Source: Nocardia fluminea | GTDB lineage: Bacteria; Actinomycetota; Actinomycetes; Mycobacteriales; Mycobacteriaceae | Assembly (NCBI RefSeq): GCF_002846365.1 | Contig: NZ_PJMW01000001.1 | Coordinates: 1,456,711 to 1,520,710, forward strand | Length of the DNA: 64,000 nucleotides | Reading direction: 5' to 3' | Shown: positions 36,297 through 44,801 of the stretch, in pieces | Position numbering within the stretch: the first letter of the stretch is position 1 | Layout of the letters: the number at the start of each line of letters is the position of its first letter | Notes under the pieces: model-generated | What the model saw: the letters and a program-made list of their open reading frames with translations, nothing else | Told to the model about the DNA's origin: nothing | Database searches by the model: none | Made by a program: the position numbers and the translations under genes

Positions 36297-36761
36297 ATGC
36301 CACGATTTGTCATTTCCCAGTGTTTGGCGATCGGATTGGCGACAACAGCTCTGATGGGTGCGGCGGTGGGTGCCGCGGGGGCGCACCCCGGCGGCGACGA
36401 CACGGTCGCGCAGGACGCGGCACCCTGCGAGCAAGCACGACAGGCACGACAGAACGGTCAGGGAGTCCGAGGGACGGGCCCGGCGGCGGCGGGTCAGATC
36501 GACGCGATCCTGGTCACCGCGAGGAATCGCGCGCCGGTCGCGGGCGGCGAGATCGTCCTCACGGGCGTCGACGCGTGCGGCGACACCATCCACCGGCACA
36601 TGTTCACCGGCACCAACGGGCAGGTGAGTTTCCGCGGCCTACAGCCCGGCCGCTACCAGCTCGCCGCCTACCGCACCGATTCGGCGACGCGATCGGTGAT
36701 CAAGGCCGATGTCGATCTGCCGACTCCGTCGCTCAAAACGATCCAGTTCACCGCCGACTGA
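36297..36761 (+). CDS. secreted protein with carboxypeptidase-regulatory-like beta domain
   Basis: 154 aa from the ATG at 36297, with GGAGGA 10 nt upstream. A Sec signal peptide ends at GAAGA/HPGG. The C-terminal half (QIDAILVTARNRAPVAGGEI ... NGQVSFRGLQPGRYQLAAYR) is the pattern of a CarboxypepD_reg/Cna-B-like beta-sandwich that usually mediates binding or stability. One Cys in each part (APCEQ, VDACGD) may form a disulfide. Function unknown. Confidence 0.6.
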   Translation: MPRFVISQCLAIGLATTALMGAAVGAAGAHPGGDDTVAQDAAPCEQARQARQNGQGVRGTGPAAAGQIDAILVTARNRAPVAGGEIVLTGVDACGDTIHRHMFTGTNGQVSFRGLQPGRYQLAAYRTDSATRSVIKADVDLPTPSLKTIQFTAD

Positions 36762-36872
36762 GTGAGCGGGTGGGCCGGACGATCATCGCCCGGCCCGAAA
36801 CCCGTTGACCCCCAGCGCGGTCGCGTGGGCCGTGATAGAACTCACCCCAGAGTGAAAAGGGGTGGTTTCCGC

Positions 36873-38828
36873 ATGGAACCGACAGCCGAACAGCGGGCCG
36901 CGCTGGGCCTGATCTGCGATACATTTCTCCCTGCTGACGGACAGGGATTGCCCGCGGCGACCGATGTCGGCGCGGTCGACACGATCTTCCGGATCCTCGG
37001 GCGCAATCCTCGCGAAGCCGAACAGAAGCAGCTGGCGACGCTGCTGGGATTGTGGGATTCCCGCCTCTTCGGCCTGTTCACCGGCAGCGGCTTGCGTCGC
37101 TTCTCCACGCTCGCGCAGGAGCAGCGCGAGGCAGCCCTGCTGCGCCTGGCCGATTCCGGTCTCGCCCCGGCCCGGGCGGTCTTCCAGGCGCTCAAGCAGG
37201 CGTCCCTGCTCGCCTACAACGTGAGTCCCGGCCCGACCGGCGCGAATCCGCTGTGGGACCGGATCGGCTACCCGGCGCCCGTCGGCCGCCTGGAAACCGC
37301 CCCGAAGCCGCCGCTCGCGCCGCTGCGGTTCACCGAAGCCGCCGCGCTCGACTGCGATGTCGTGGTCGTCGGCTCCGGCGCCGGCGGCGGTGCCGCGGCG
37401 GCGGTGCTGGCCGAAGCGGGCCTGGACGTGATCGTGCTCGAACGCGGGAACTACTACGACGACCAGGATTTCGGCGCCGGTGAACTCGACGCGTTGACCA
37501 GCCTGTACTCGCCGGGACCCGCCGCCTCGGCGGAAGGCCAGATCACGCTCGTCGCGGGTACCTGCCTCGGCGGCGGCACCGTGGTCAACTGGAGCACCTC
37601 GCTGCCGACACCGGATCCGATCCGCGCCGAATGGGCCGGAACCGGCGTGCCGCAGTTCGCCGGGGACGAGTTCGGTGACGCGTTGGCCGCCGTGCAGAAG
37701 CGGATCGGCGTCACCGACGGCAAGTCGCCGCTCTCGGCGCGCGACGGCATTCTCGAACGCGGGGCGCGGGCGCTCGGCTGGGATGTGGACACGTTGCCGC
37801 GCAATGTCAGCGACGCCTGTGACGCCGGGGTCGAGTGCGGCCGTTGCGGCTACGGCTGTCGTCTCGGCGCGAAGCAGTCGGCGACCAAGACCTGGCTCGC
37901 CGATGCGGCCGAGCACGGCGCGCGCTTGGTGGTGGACGCCGATGTCCGCGCGATCACCGTGAAAGCCGGTCGGGCCGAATCGGTCTCGGCGGTCACCGCC
38001 GCAGGGGTCGAGATCACGGTGCGCGCGAAGGCGGTCGTGGTCGCGGCCGGCGCGATCCAGACACCGGCGCTGCTGCGCCGGTCCGGCCTGCGCAACAAGA
38101 ACATCGGACAACATCTGCGCCTGCATCCGGCCGCCGCGGTGTTCGGCGTGTTCGAGGAACAGGTCCGGCCGTGGGAGGGTGCGCTCCAGGCACGGATCAG
38201 CAGGCACCACGCCGATCTCGACGGCAACGGCTACGGCGTCATCTACGAGACCGGCCCCAACCACCCCGGCCTGGCGACCGGGTTCATGAGTTGGCGCGGG
38301 GCGGCGCAGTATCGCGCCCGCCTGCTCGATTTCGCGCGGACGAGCTCGGTCGGCGTCATCACCCGAGACCGGGATCCGGGCTCCGTGTCGATCGACAGCA
38401 GCGGTGAACCGGTGGTGAAGTACCGGCTGTCCGACTACGACGCCGCGCATCTGCACACCGGCGTCGTCGGCGCCGCCTCGGTGCTCGAAGCCGCGGGCGC
38501 GCGACAGATCTACTCGGGACACCAGGCGGGCGTCTCGTTCGAGCCGGGTACGCGTGGGTCGCTGGCGGAGTTCGACGCCGCCGCCAGGAAGGCGGGCTAC
38601 GGACCCGGCCGGTGCTCGATGGGCGCCCTGCACATCATGGGCTCGGCCAGGATGGGCGGCACGCCGGAGCTCTCGGCGACCGACCCGGACGGCGCCACCT
38701 GGGATGTGCCCAACATCGTGGTGGCCGACGGGTCGAGCTTCCCCACCGCGCCCGGCGTGAACCCGATGGTCACCATCGAGGCGATCGGCTACATGAACGC
38801 CACACGGCTCGCGGCCCGGCTGCGTTAG
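36873..38828 (+). CDS. GMC-family oxidoreductase (long-chain alcohol oxidase-like)
   Basis: 651 aa from the ATG at 36873 (AAAAGGGG upstream). A helical N-terminal region (1-160) is followed by the FAD Rossmann motif DVVVVGSGAGGGAAAAVLAE. GTCLGGGTVVNWSTSLPTP is the second GMC flavin motif, and GVNPMVTIEAIGY closes the flavin domain. VECGRCGYGCRLGAKQS carries three Cys. The architecture fits long-chain fatty alcohol oxidases. It is followed by a divergently unrelated MarR gene. Confidence 0.8.
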   Translation: MEPTAEQRAALGLICDTFLPADGQGLPAATDVGAVDTIFRILGRNPREAEQKQLATLLGLWDSRLFGLFTGSGLRRFSTLAQEQREAALLRLADSGLAPARAVFQALKQASLLAYNVSPGPTGANPLWDRIGYPAPVGRLETAPKPPLAPLRFTEAAALDCDVVVVGSGAGGGAAAAVLAEAGLDVIVLERGNYYDDQDFGAGELDALTSLYSPGPAASAEGQITLVAGTCLGGGTVVNWSTSLPTPDPIRAEWAGTGVPQFAGDEFGDALAAVQKRIGVTDGKSPLSARDGILERGARALGWDVDTLPRNVSDACDAGVECGRCGYGCRLGAKQSATKTWLADAAEHGARLVVDADVRAITVKAGRAESVSAVTAAGVEITVRAKAVVVAAGAIQTPALLRRSGLRNKNIGQHLRLHPAAAVFGVFEEQVRPWEGALQARISRHHADLDGNGYGVIYETGPNHPGLATGFMSWRGAAQYRARLLDFARTSSVGVITRDRDPGSVSIDSSGEPVVKYRLSDYDAAHLHTGVVGAASVLEAAGARQIYSGHQAGVSFEPGTRGSLAEFDAAARKAGYGPGRCSMGALHIMGSARMGGTPELSATDPDGATWDVPNIVVADGSSFPTAPGVNPMVTIEAIGYMNATRLAARLR

Positions 38829-38838
38829 CGGCACGCCG

Positions 38839-38871
38839 ATGTGTAGTGGACACGTAATGTGGTCGGTACAT
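38839..38871. promoter_or_regulatory. candidate MarR operators before marR
   Basis: Two dyads: ATGTG-N7-CACGT (38839-38855) and ATGTGGTCGGTACAT (38857-38871), within 80 bp of the MarR start. The first has the same spacing as the site at 39417. Confidence 0.4.
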
Positions 38872-38914
38872 ATGCGGTAGATCCGGTCGGTGCGCATTCC
38901 CGGAGAGGGCTGAG

Positions 38915-39382
38915 ATGGACAAGGCGACGCAGTTGGTCGAATTCGAGACCATGCTTCTCGGCCGCCACAGCCTGCGATCGCGCCGCGGGCCCGACGCGAT
39001 GGAACGCAGTGCCTACATCCTGCTGAGCAGGCTGCGGATCGGTGGACTGATGTCCATCGGGCAGCTCAGTGACGCACTGGGCTTGGACGCCTCGACTCTC
39101 AACCGGCAGACCGCCACCATGATGCGCTCGGGAACGATCGAGCGGATTCCTGATCCCGAGGGCGGCATGGCACGGAAATTCCGGGTCACTTCCCAGGGTG
39201 AGCGCCGGTTGAATGCCGAGCGGGCCCTGATCGTCGATGCGCTGGATTCGATCCTCGCGGACTGGCCTGCCGAGGATATCGCCGCGTTCGTCGGGTACCT
39301 GCGACGCTTCAACACCGATATCGAACGACGGTCAGGGGAGTACTGGCCACGGCCGCTGGCGGCCCAGCCCGCGGATCACTGA
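38915..39382 (+). CDS. MarR-family transcriptional regulator
   Basis: 155 aa, ATG after GGAGAGGG. The winged-helix core is ILLSRLRIGGLMSIGQLSDAL, LDASTLNRQTATMMRSGTIERI and the wing PEGGMARKFRVTSQGERRL. The pump gene starts 115 bp downstream in the same direction, a common MarR-efflux arrangement. Similar dyads lie before both genes. Confidence 0.85.
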   Translation: MDKATQLVEFETMLLGRHSLRSRRGPDAMERSAYILLSRLRIGGLMSIGQLSDALGLDASTLNRQTATMMRSGTIERIPDPEGGMARKFRVTSQGERRLNAERALIVDALDSILADWPAEDIAAFVGYLRRFNTDIERRSGEYWPRPLAAQPADH

Positions 39383-39416
39383 GGCCGATCGGCATCACGA
39401 GCCCACGCGCCCAGTA

Positions 39417-39470
39417 ATGTGCACTATACACATCTGATGTAGTATGCATATCTTGTGCTCTGTACATAAG
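39417..39470. promoter_or_regulatory. candidate MarR operator region before the MFS gene
   Basis: ATGTGCACTATACACAT (39417-39433) has half-sites ATGTG/CACAT with a 7-bp spacer. Related half-sites follow at TTGTGCTCTGTACATAA (39453-39469). The stretch is clearly more AT-rich than its surroundings. Confidence 0.45.
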
Positions 39471-39497
39471 TTGGGCGTTCGTCGATAGGAGCGGTAC

Positions 39498-40952
39498 GTG
39501 GGGATCTCGGAAAAGACGGCCCGGCCCGGAGTGGTCGTCGGCGTCCTCGCCTTCGGCGGCACGGTCGCCGCGATCACGCAGACGGCGGTGGTGCCGATCA
39601 TCGGTCAACTTCCGGAACTGCTGCACACCAGCGCGGCCGACGCCTCCTGGGTGATCACCGTGACGCTGCTCGTCGGCGCGGTGTTCACCCCGGTCGCGGG
39701 CAAGCTCGGTGACCTGTACGGAAAACACCGCATGCTGCTGGTCTCCGGCGGTTTTCTGATCGTGGGCGCCGCGATCGCCGCCATGTCCTCCTCGTTGGTA
39801 CCCATGCTGATCGGCCGCGGCATCCAGGGCATGGGCGTGGGCCTGATTCCGCTGGGAATCAGCCTGATGCGCGATGTGCTGCCCGCGGAGCGGCTCGGTT
39901 CCTCGATCGCGCTCATGAGCGCGTCGCTCGGAGTGGGTGGCGCGCTGGGGCTGCCGGTGTCGGCCGCGGTCGCGCAGTACGCGAGCTGGCGAGTCCTGTT
40001 CTGGGCCGCGGCGGCGCTGAGCGCGTTGATCGTGGTGCTCATCGCGACCCTGGTCCCGGCCGAGGCGAAGCGCGGCGACGAGGGTGGACGGTTCGACTTC
40101 GTCGGCGCGATCGGCTTGGGCGCGGGGTTGGTCTTCCTGCTCCTTCCGGTGTCGAAGGGCGCAGGGTGGGGCTGGACCAGCGCCACGACACTGGGGCTGT
40201 TGGCCGCCTCCGCGGTGACTCTGGCCGCGTGGGGGTGGTGGGAACTGCGGACCGCCGACCCGCTGGTCGATCTGCGTACCACGGCGCGACCGCAGGTGTT
40301 GCTGACCAACGCCGCGTCCGTGCTGGTCGGCTTCGCGATGTACGGGCAGGCGCTGATCGTGCCGCAGTTGATGCAGTTGCCCGCGGCCACCGGCCACGGC
40401 ATGGGACAGTCCATGCTGAGTATGGGTCTGTGGATGGCGCCGGGCGGTTTGATGATGATGGCGTTGTCACCGGCGGGCGCGAAACTGTCGGCCGCGCGCG
40501 GACCCAAGATCACCCTCGCGGTCGGGGCGCTGATCATCGCCGTCGGTTATGGCTCGTCGGCCGTGCTGATGGGTTCGACCTGGGGTCTGATGACGATGGT
40601 CTGCATCACCAATGTCGGTGTCGGCCTGGCCTACGGCGCGATGCCCGCCTTGATCATGGGCGCGGTACCGCTGTCGGAAACCGCCTCCGCCAACAGCATC
40701 AACACGCTGATGCGCTCGCTCGGTACGTCGGTGTCGGCCGCCGTTGTCGGTGTGGTGCTGGCCGAGATGACCACCGACTTCGCCGGGCACGCCGTGCCGT
40801 CGGAGGGCGGGTTCCATGTGGGCTTGCTGATCGGCGCCGCGGTGGCGCTGGTGGCGGCCGGAATCGCGATGACCATTCCGCGCCGTCCCGTCGATCTCGA
40901 CACCGAACTCGCGACGCTGGCGACGCAGCCGGTATCGGTGGCGAAAGCCTGA
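39498..40952 (+). CDS. MFS drug efflux transporter (DHA2-like)
   Basis: 484 aa. AGGAG lies 8 nt before the GTG at 39498. Fourteen-helix pattern with motif A GKLGDLYGKHRMLL and the substrate-proton region of the EmrB/QacA family. It lies directly downstream of marR and probably is the regulated pump. Its 3' end converges with the DUF742 gene only 9 bp away. Confidence 0.82.
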   Translation: MGISEKTARPGVVVGVLAFGGTVAAITQTAVVPIIGQLPELLHTSAADASWVITVTLLVGAVFTPVAGKLGDLYGKHRMLLVSGGFLIVGAAIAAMSSSLVPMLIGRGIQGMGVGLIPLGISLMRDVLPAERLGSSIALMSASLGVGGALGLPVSAAVAQYASWRVLFWAAAALSALIVVLIATLVPAEAKRGDEGGRFDFVGAIGLGAGLVFLLLPVSKGAGWGWTSATTLGLLAASAVTLAAWGWWELRTADPLVDLRTTARPQVLLTNAASVLVGFAMYGQALIVPQLMQLPAATGHGMGQSMLSMGLWMAPGGLMMMALSPAGAKLSAARGPKITLAVGALIIAVGYGSSAVLMGSTWGLMTMVCITNVGVGLAYGAMPALIMGAVPLSETASANSINTLMRSLGTSVSAAVVGVVLAEMTTDFAGHAVPSEGGFHVGLLIGAAVALVAAGIAMTIPRRPVDLDTELATLATQPVSVAKA

Positions 40953-40961
40953 CGAACAGGT

Positions 40962-41336
40962 CTAGGACCGTTTGATCCCGGCGAGCACCGCCCGCAGGAC
41001 GTTCAGGTCCGGGGCGGTGCTCAGCTGGTTACGTGGCGCCCTGGCGTGCAGGCGGCCCTCGTCGATCAGGTCGCCGACGAGCAGCTTCGTCGAGGTCAGC
41101 GGTAGGCGCAGGTGAGCGGCGACCTCCGCGACCGACAGTGGGGCGCGGCACAACTCGACGATCGCGTCGTATTCGGGACCGAGCAGACGGGAGCGCGCCC
41201 CGGAGCGCGCGTCGACGAGCAGGGTGGTGAGCTCGAGGTCGGGGCGCTGCGCCTTGGCGCGCCCGCCGGTGACGGCGTAGAGGCGCACCAGCGGACCGGC
41301 CTCGTCCTCGTACCAGTGTTCGCGCTCGTCGCTCAT
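40962..41336 (-). CDS. DUF742 protein (conservon CvnC-like)
   Basis: 124 aa, ATGA overlap with the kinase gene upstream. DUF742 pattern: DEAGPLVRLYAVTGGRAKAQ, ELTTLLVDAR, AHLRLPLTSTKLLVGDLIDEG and APDLNVLRAVLAGI. In Streptomyces conservons CvnC sits between the roadblock protein CvnB and the GTPase CvnD. Here both partners are missing. DUF742 is predicted to be a winged-helix-like protein. Confidence 0.85.
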   Translation of the reverse strand: MSDEREHWYEDEAGPLVRLYAVTGGRAKAQRPDLELTTLLVDARSGARSRLLGPEYDAIVELCRAPLSVAEVAAHLRLPLTSTKLLVGDLIDEGRLHARAPRNQLSTAPDLNVLRAVLAGIKRS

Positions 41337-43312
41337 GGTCGCGGCGAGACGGCGGGGAACTGACCCGAGATCGCCGACTCCGGATCGGACGCCTCGGCCA
41401 GCGCCGACGGGATCAGCACCACGACCCGCACGCCGCCGTACACCGATTCCGACAGCCGCACCGAGATGCCGTGCCTGCCCGCCAGCGTGGCGACGACGAA
41501 CAACCCGAGCCGCGAGGTGCCCGCCAGCGTGCCGACGCTGAACGCGGGCGGGTCGGCCAGCATCGCGTTGCGTTCGGCCACATCGGTTTCCGTCATGCCG
41601 AGACCCTGGTCGACGATCTCCACCGCGACCCCGCGACCGACCACGATTCCCGACACGACGACCTGGGTCTCGGGCGGGGAGAAGGCGGTCGCGTTGTCCA
41701 TCAGCTCGGCCAGCAGGTGGATCACGTCGGCGACGGCATGCCCGGAGACGCGCACGTCCGGCATCTGCTTGGCGGCGATTCTGGTGTAGTCCAGGCTTTC
41801 CGCGATCGCGCCGCGCACCAGCTCGAGCAGCGGCACCGGCTTGCGCCACCGACGGCCCGGCTGTTCGCCGCCGAGGATGATCAGGTTCTCGGCGTTGCGC
41901 CGGGCACGGGTGGCCAGATGGTCGAGCTGGAACAGCAGATCGAGTTGGTCGGCGTTGCTCTCGTCGCGCTCGGCGCGGTCGAGCAGTGCGAGCTGGCGGT
42001 GCACCACCACCTGGCTGCGGTGGGCGATGTCGAGGAACACGGTGCTGATCCCCGCCTTGGTCTGTGCCTCGGCGACGGCGGCCGACATCGCGGCCACGTG
42101 GGCTCGGTTGAACGCCGCGGCCACCTGGCCCAGCTCGTCGGTACCGAAGTCGAGGTGCGAGGCCTCCGCGGCGGTATCGACGGTCTCCCCCGCCGCGACC
42201 CGGCGCATCACCTCCGGCAGCCGCTCGTCGGCGAGTTCGAGGGTGTCGTGGCGCAGCCGGTGCATCCGCGCGATGAACCGATTCGCCATGACCAGCGCGA
42301 CGAGGAAGGCGGCCACCGCGGCGAGCGCGATCAGCGCGCCGCCGAGCAACGCGCTGCCGGTGTCGCGTTCACCCTGGTGTCTGGCGATGGCGTGCGCGTC
42401 GCCGCTCTGGTCCTCCCACAGTTTCTGCAAGGCGAGGCCGACGTATTTCGACGCGTCCTGCCAGGCGGCAAGACCGATCGGGAGCCCCACTTCTCCGTCG
42501 CTGCCGGATGTCGGTCCGCGCAACAGGATGGCGTCCTGCATCGCGATCACCTGCTGCCATTGCGGACTCGCGGTGATCTCCGAGAGCTGCGTCAGGCGGC
42601 GGCCTTTCAGCACCGTCGCGGAATAGGCTGCCTCACCACGGAATTCGCCCACCCGACGACCGAAATCGACCAGCTGGGCGGCACTCATCTCACCTGTGGT
42701 CACCGCCACGGAACCGAGGGTGTCGGCTTGGGACAGCGCTTCGGCCGCGCGCAATTCTTCTACGGCGTAGCCCAATTCGATGCCGACCTTCGCCTCGGGC
42801 GCGACCCGGGCAGCCAGCATCGACGCGGCGATGATGGTGCCGATCACGCCGGTGTATACCGCGAATACCTCGTCGGGGGTAATGCGCAGGAATTCCACAC
42901 CGGTGCGCACGGTCGGCACCATCGAGAACAGCTTGTTGTATCCCTCGATGTCCTCGCGGGAACCATCGGGATTCAGCGCGCGCGCCGCGTCGCCTTTCGC
43001 CATCACCGCCGCGAGCGCCTCGTCGGAGCGCTGCTTCGCAGTGCCGAGCGCGGGCGCCGACGACACGTCACCGGCCAGCCGCAACAGCGACAACCTGCGC
43101 TCTTCCTGGAAAGCCGACACCATCAGAATCGCGGGCGCGGTGGTACTGCTCGCCAATTCGGCCCAATCGGTGGAATCCCTGGCCGAATTCACGAGATAGA
43201 CAGCTCCGCCACCACCGACCACCAACAGCATGATGCTGGAGATGAGCACCATCGACAGCAATCGGATACGCACACTGACCCGGCCACGAACACCGGTACG
43301 CCTGATCGTCAT
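41333..43312 (-). CDS. sensor histidine kinase-like protein (conservon CvnA-like)
   Basis: 659 aa from the ATG at 43312. One N-terminal membrane helix, a nitrate-sensor-like extracellular domain (about 45-320, with EERRLSLLRLAG), a second membrane helix (about 325-345), a HAMP-like linker, and a GHKL ATPase domain (LLAELMDNATAFSPPETQV, VDQGLGMTE, LGLFVVATLAGRHG). The usual H-box phosphoacceptor is replaced by FLDIAHRSQVVVHRQLALLD, as in CvnA proteins. No response regulator is adjacent. Confidence 0.82.
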   Translation of the reverse strand: MTIRRTGVRGRVSVRIRLLSMVLISSIMLLVVGGGGAVYLVNSARDSTDWAELASSTTAPAILMVSAFQEERRLSLLRLAGDVSSAPALGTAKQRSDEALAAVMAKGDAARALNPDGSREDIEGYNKLFSMVPTVRTGVEFLRITPDEVFAVYTGVIGTIIAASMLAARVAPEAKVGIELGYAVEELRAAEALSQADTLGSVAVTTGEMSAAQLVDFGRRVGEFRGEAAYSATVLKGRRLTQLSEITASPQWQQVIAMQDAILLRGPTSGSDGEVGLPIGLAAWQDASKYVGLALQKLWEDQSGDAHAIARHQGERDTGSALLGGALIALAAVAAFLVALVMANRFIARMHRLRHDTLELADERLPEVMRRVAAGETVDTAAEASHLDFGTDELGQVAAAFNRAHVAAMSAAVAEAQTKAGISTVFLDIAHRSQVVVHRQLALLDRAERDESNADQLDLLFQLDHLATRARRNAENLIILGGEQPGRRWRKPVPLLELVRGAIAESLDYTRIAAKQMPDVRVSGHAVADVIHLLAELMDNATAFSPPETQVVVSGIVVGRGVAVEIVDQGLGMTETDVAERNAMLADPPAFSVGTLAGTSRLGLFVVATLAGRHGISVRLSESVYGGVRVVVLIPSALAEASDPESAISGQFPAVSPRP

Positions 43313-43499
43313 CTGAAATCTTTCCGCTCCCCGGCACGCGACGGCGCCCCGGTGCGTGCCGGTGCTGTCGAATGGGCGGCCCACCACGCGTGTCTCGCCG
43401 TGAGACTAACCGACCGCCCGAGCGTGCGCGCGAAGTCGAGAATGTCGAAACATACGGTTTATCAGGCAAACTCGCAGCATCGGAGAAGCCAGGCGGGAA

Positions 43500-44801
43500 C
43501 TACGGCGCCGCTCGCACCCGATGGCCCGCCAGATGGCTCAGCACTGCTTGATTCGCTTCCCAGCCGTCGGGGAACTTCACCGGAACCCCGAGGTGGACCG
43601 GGTCGGCGGACGGGTGGGCGTCGAGGAGCTCGGGGATACCAGCGCGGCCGACGAGGATGCAGGCGTGGCGGTGCCGGGAGGCCAGCACACACAGCCGGCC
43701 CGCCTCCAGGTGGAAGGCGCTGGCATCGCGGCGGCCCGAGAGCGGGTGCAGCACCAGGGTGACGTCGTATTCGCGACCCTGGAGCCGGTTGGCGGTGTCG
43801 ACGGTGACGGGTTCGGCGCGGGTGCCGCGCAGGGCGGTGCGGATGGCGTCGGCCTGGTCGCGGTGCGCGGTGCCGATCGCGACCCGCTCGGTGGTCACGG
43901 GATGGCTGCCAGATTCGGAGTGGGCGGTGGCGCCACGTTCGATCAGCCGGGTCGCGATCGCGGCGATCGCGGCGACGGCGTCACGGTCGGTGCGCAGGGT
44001 GTGGCGCGCGGGCAATTCGTACCAGCCCCACCCGGATTCGGCCGCCTCCTCCAGCACCGCGTCGACGGGCCCGCCCATGCCGCGGGTCGTGAAATCCAGT
44101 CGGCGGTCCCCGAAGCCGGTGCCGGACTGGAATTCGGTGAAGGGATAGAACGCCTTCGACACCACCGGGGCGGCGGTGGCGGGCAGTCGCCAGGACACGG
44201 GCAGCCGATGGGTGGGGATGTGATCGTTGTTGGCCAGCATCACGCTCACCGCGCTCATCGTCGGATCCCAGGTGAGCCCGGCCCACCGCGCGGTCTCGAC
44301 GGTCGCGAACGGGTCGAGCTGGCCCGGGTCACCCACGAACAGCCCGCGATCGAACCGATTCGCGATGCGCAACAACATGTCCGAGCGCATCTGGTACGCC
44401 TCGTCGATGATCGCGTGCGACCAGCTGCCCTCGGTGATGGTGGCCCACTTGGCCGCGGTGCCGATGACGATGGTGCGGTCGGCGAGGTCGCCGGGTTGCT
44501 TGGCGACCCGCACATTGCCGTGCCGGTCCACCCGATCGCTCACGACATAGGCCGCGCTGGACAGCCGCCCGATGCGCAGCGCGGGGTCGGCGGCGGCCAA
44601 CCGGTCGATGAGGTCGTCGACCTGCTCGTTGGTCTGGGCGACGATCATCCGCTGGTCGCCGTCCTCGGCGAGCTGCCGGGCCGCGCGCACCACCAGCGTC
44701 GACTTGCCCGCTCCCGGTGGGGAGTCGACGACGATCGCTCGATGACTCTCGTCGCGCAGGTCGGTGAGAATTCCCGCGACGGCCTCGTCCGGTGTGGTCA
44801 C
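43500..44801 (-). CDS. SF1-type DNA helicase (last gene of four-gene operon)
   Basis: 433 aa. The GTG at 44801 overlaps the upstream stop (GTGA). Helicase motifs in order: Walker A SPPGAGKST (27-35), Walker B IIDEAYQ (131-137), motif III VGDPGQLDP (157-164), motif IV LPVSWRLP (200-207), motif V DTANRLQGREYDVTLV (335-350), motif VI RLCVLASRHRHACILVG (369-385). It is short for SF1 and lacks large 1B/2B insertions and a nuclease. The upstream genes could supply those parts. Confidence 0.8.
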   Translation of the reverse strand: MTTPDEAVAGILTDLRDESHRAIVVDSPPGAGKSTLVVRAARQLAEDGDQRMIVAQTNEQVDDLIDRLAAADPALRIGRLSSAAYVVSDRVDRHGNVRVAKQPGDLADRTIVIGTAAKWATITEGSWSHAIIDEAYQMRSDMLLRIANRFDRGLFVGDPGQLDPFATVETARWAGLTWDPTMSAVSVMLANNDHIPTHRLPVSWRLPATAAPVVSKAFYPFTEFQSGTGFGDRRLDFTTRGMGGPVDAVLEEAAESGWGWYELPARHTLRTDRDAVAAIAAIATRLIERGATAHSESGSHPVTTERVAIGTAHRDQADAIRTALRGTRAEPVTVDTANRLQGREYDVTLVLHPLSGRRDASAFHLEAGRLCVLASRHRHACILVGRAGIPELLDAHPSADPVHLGVPVKFPDGWEANQAVLSHLAGHRVRAAP

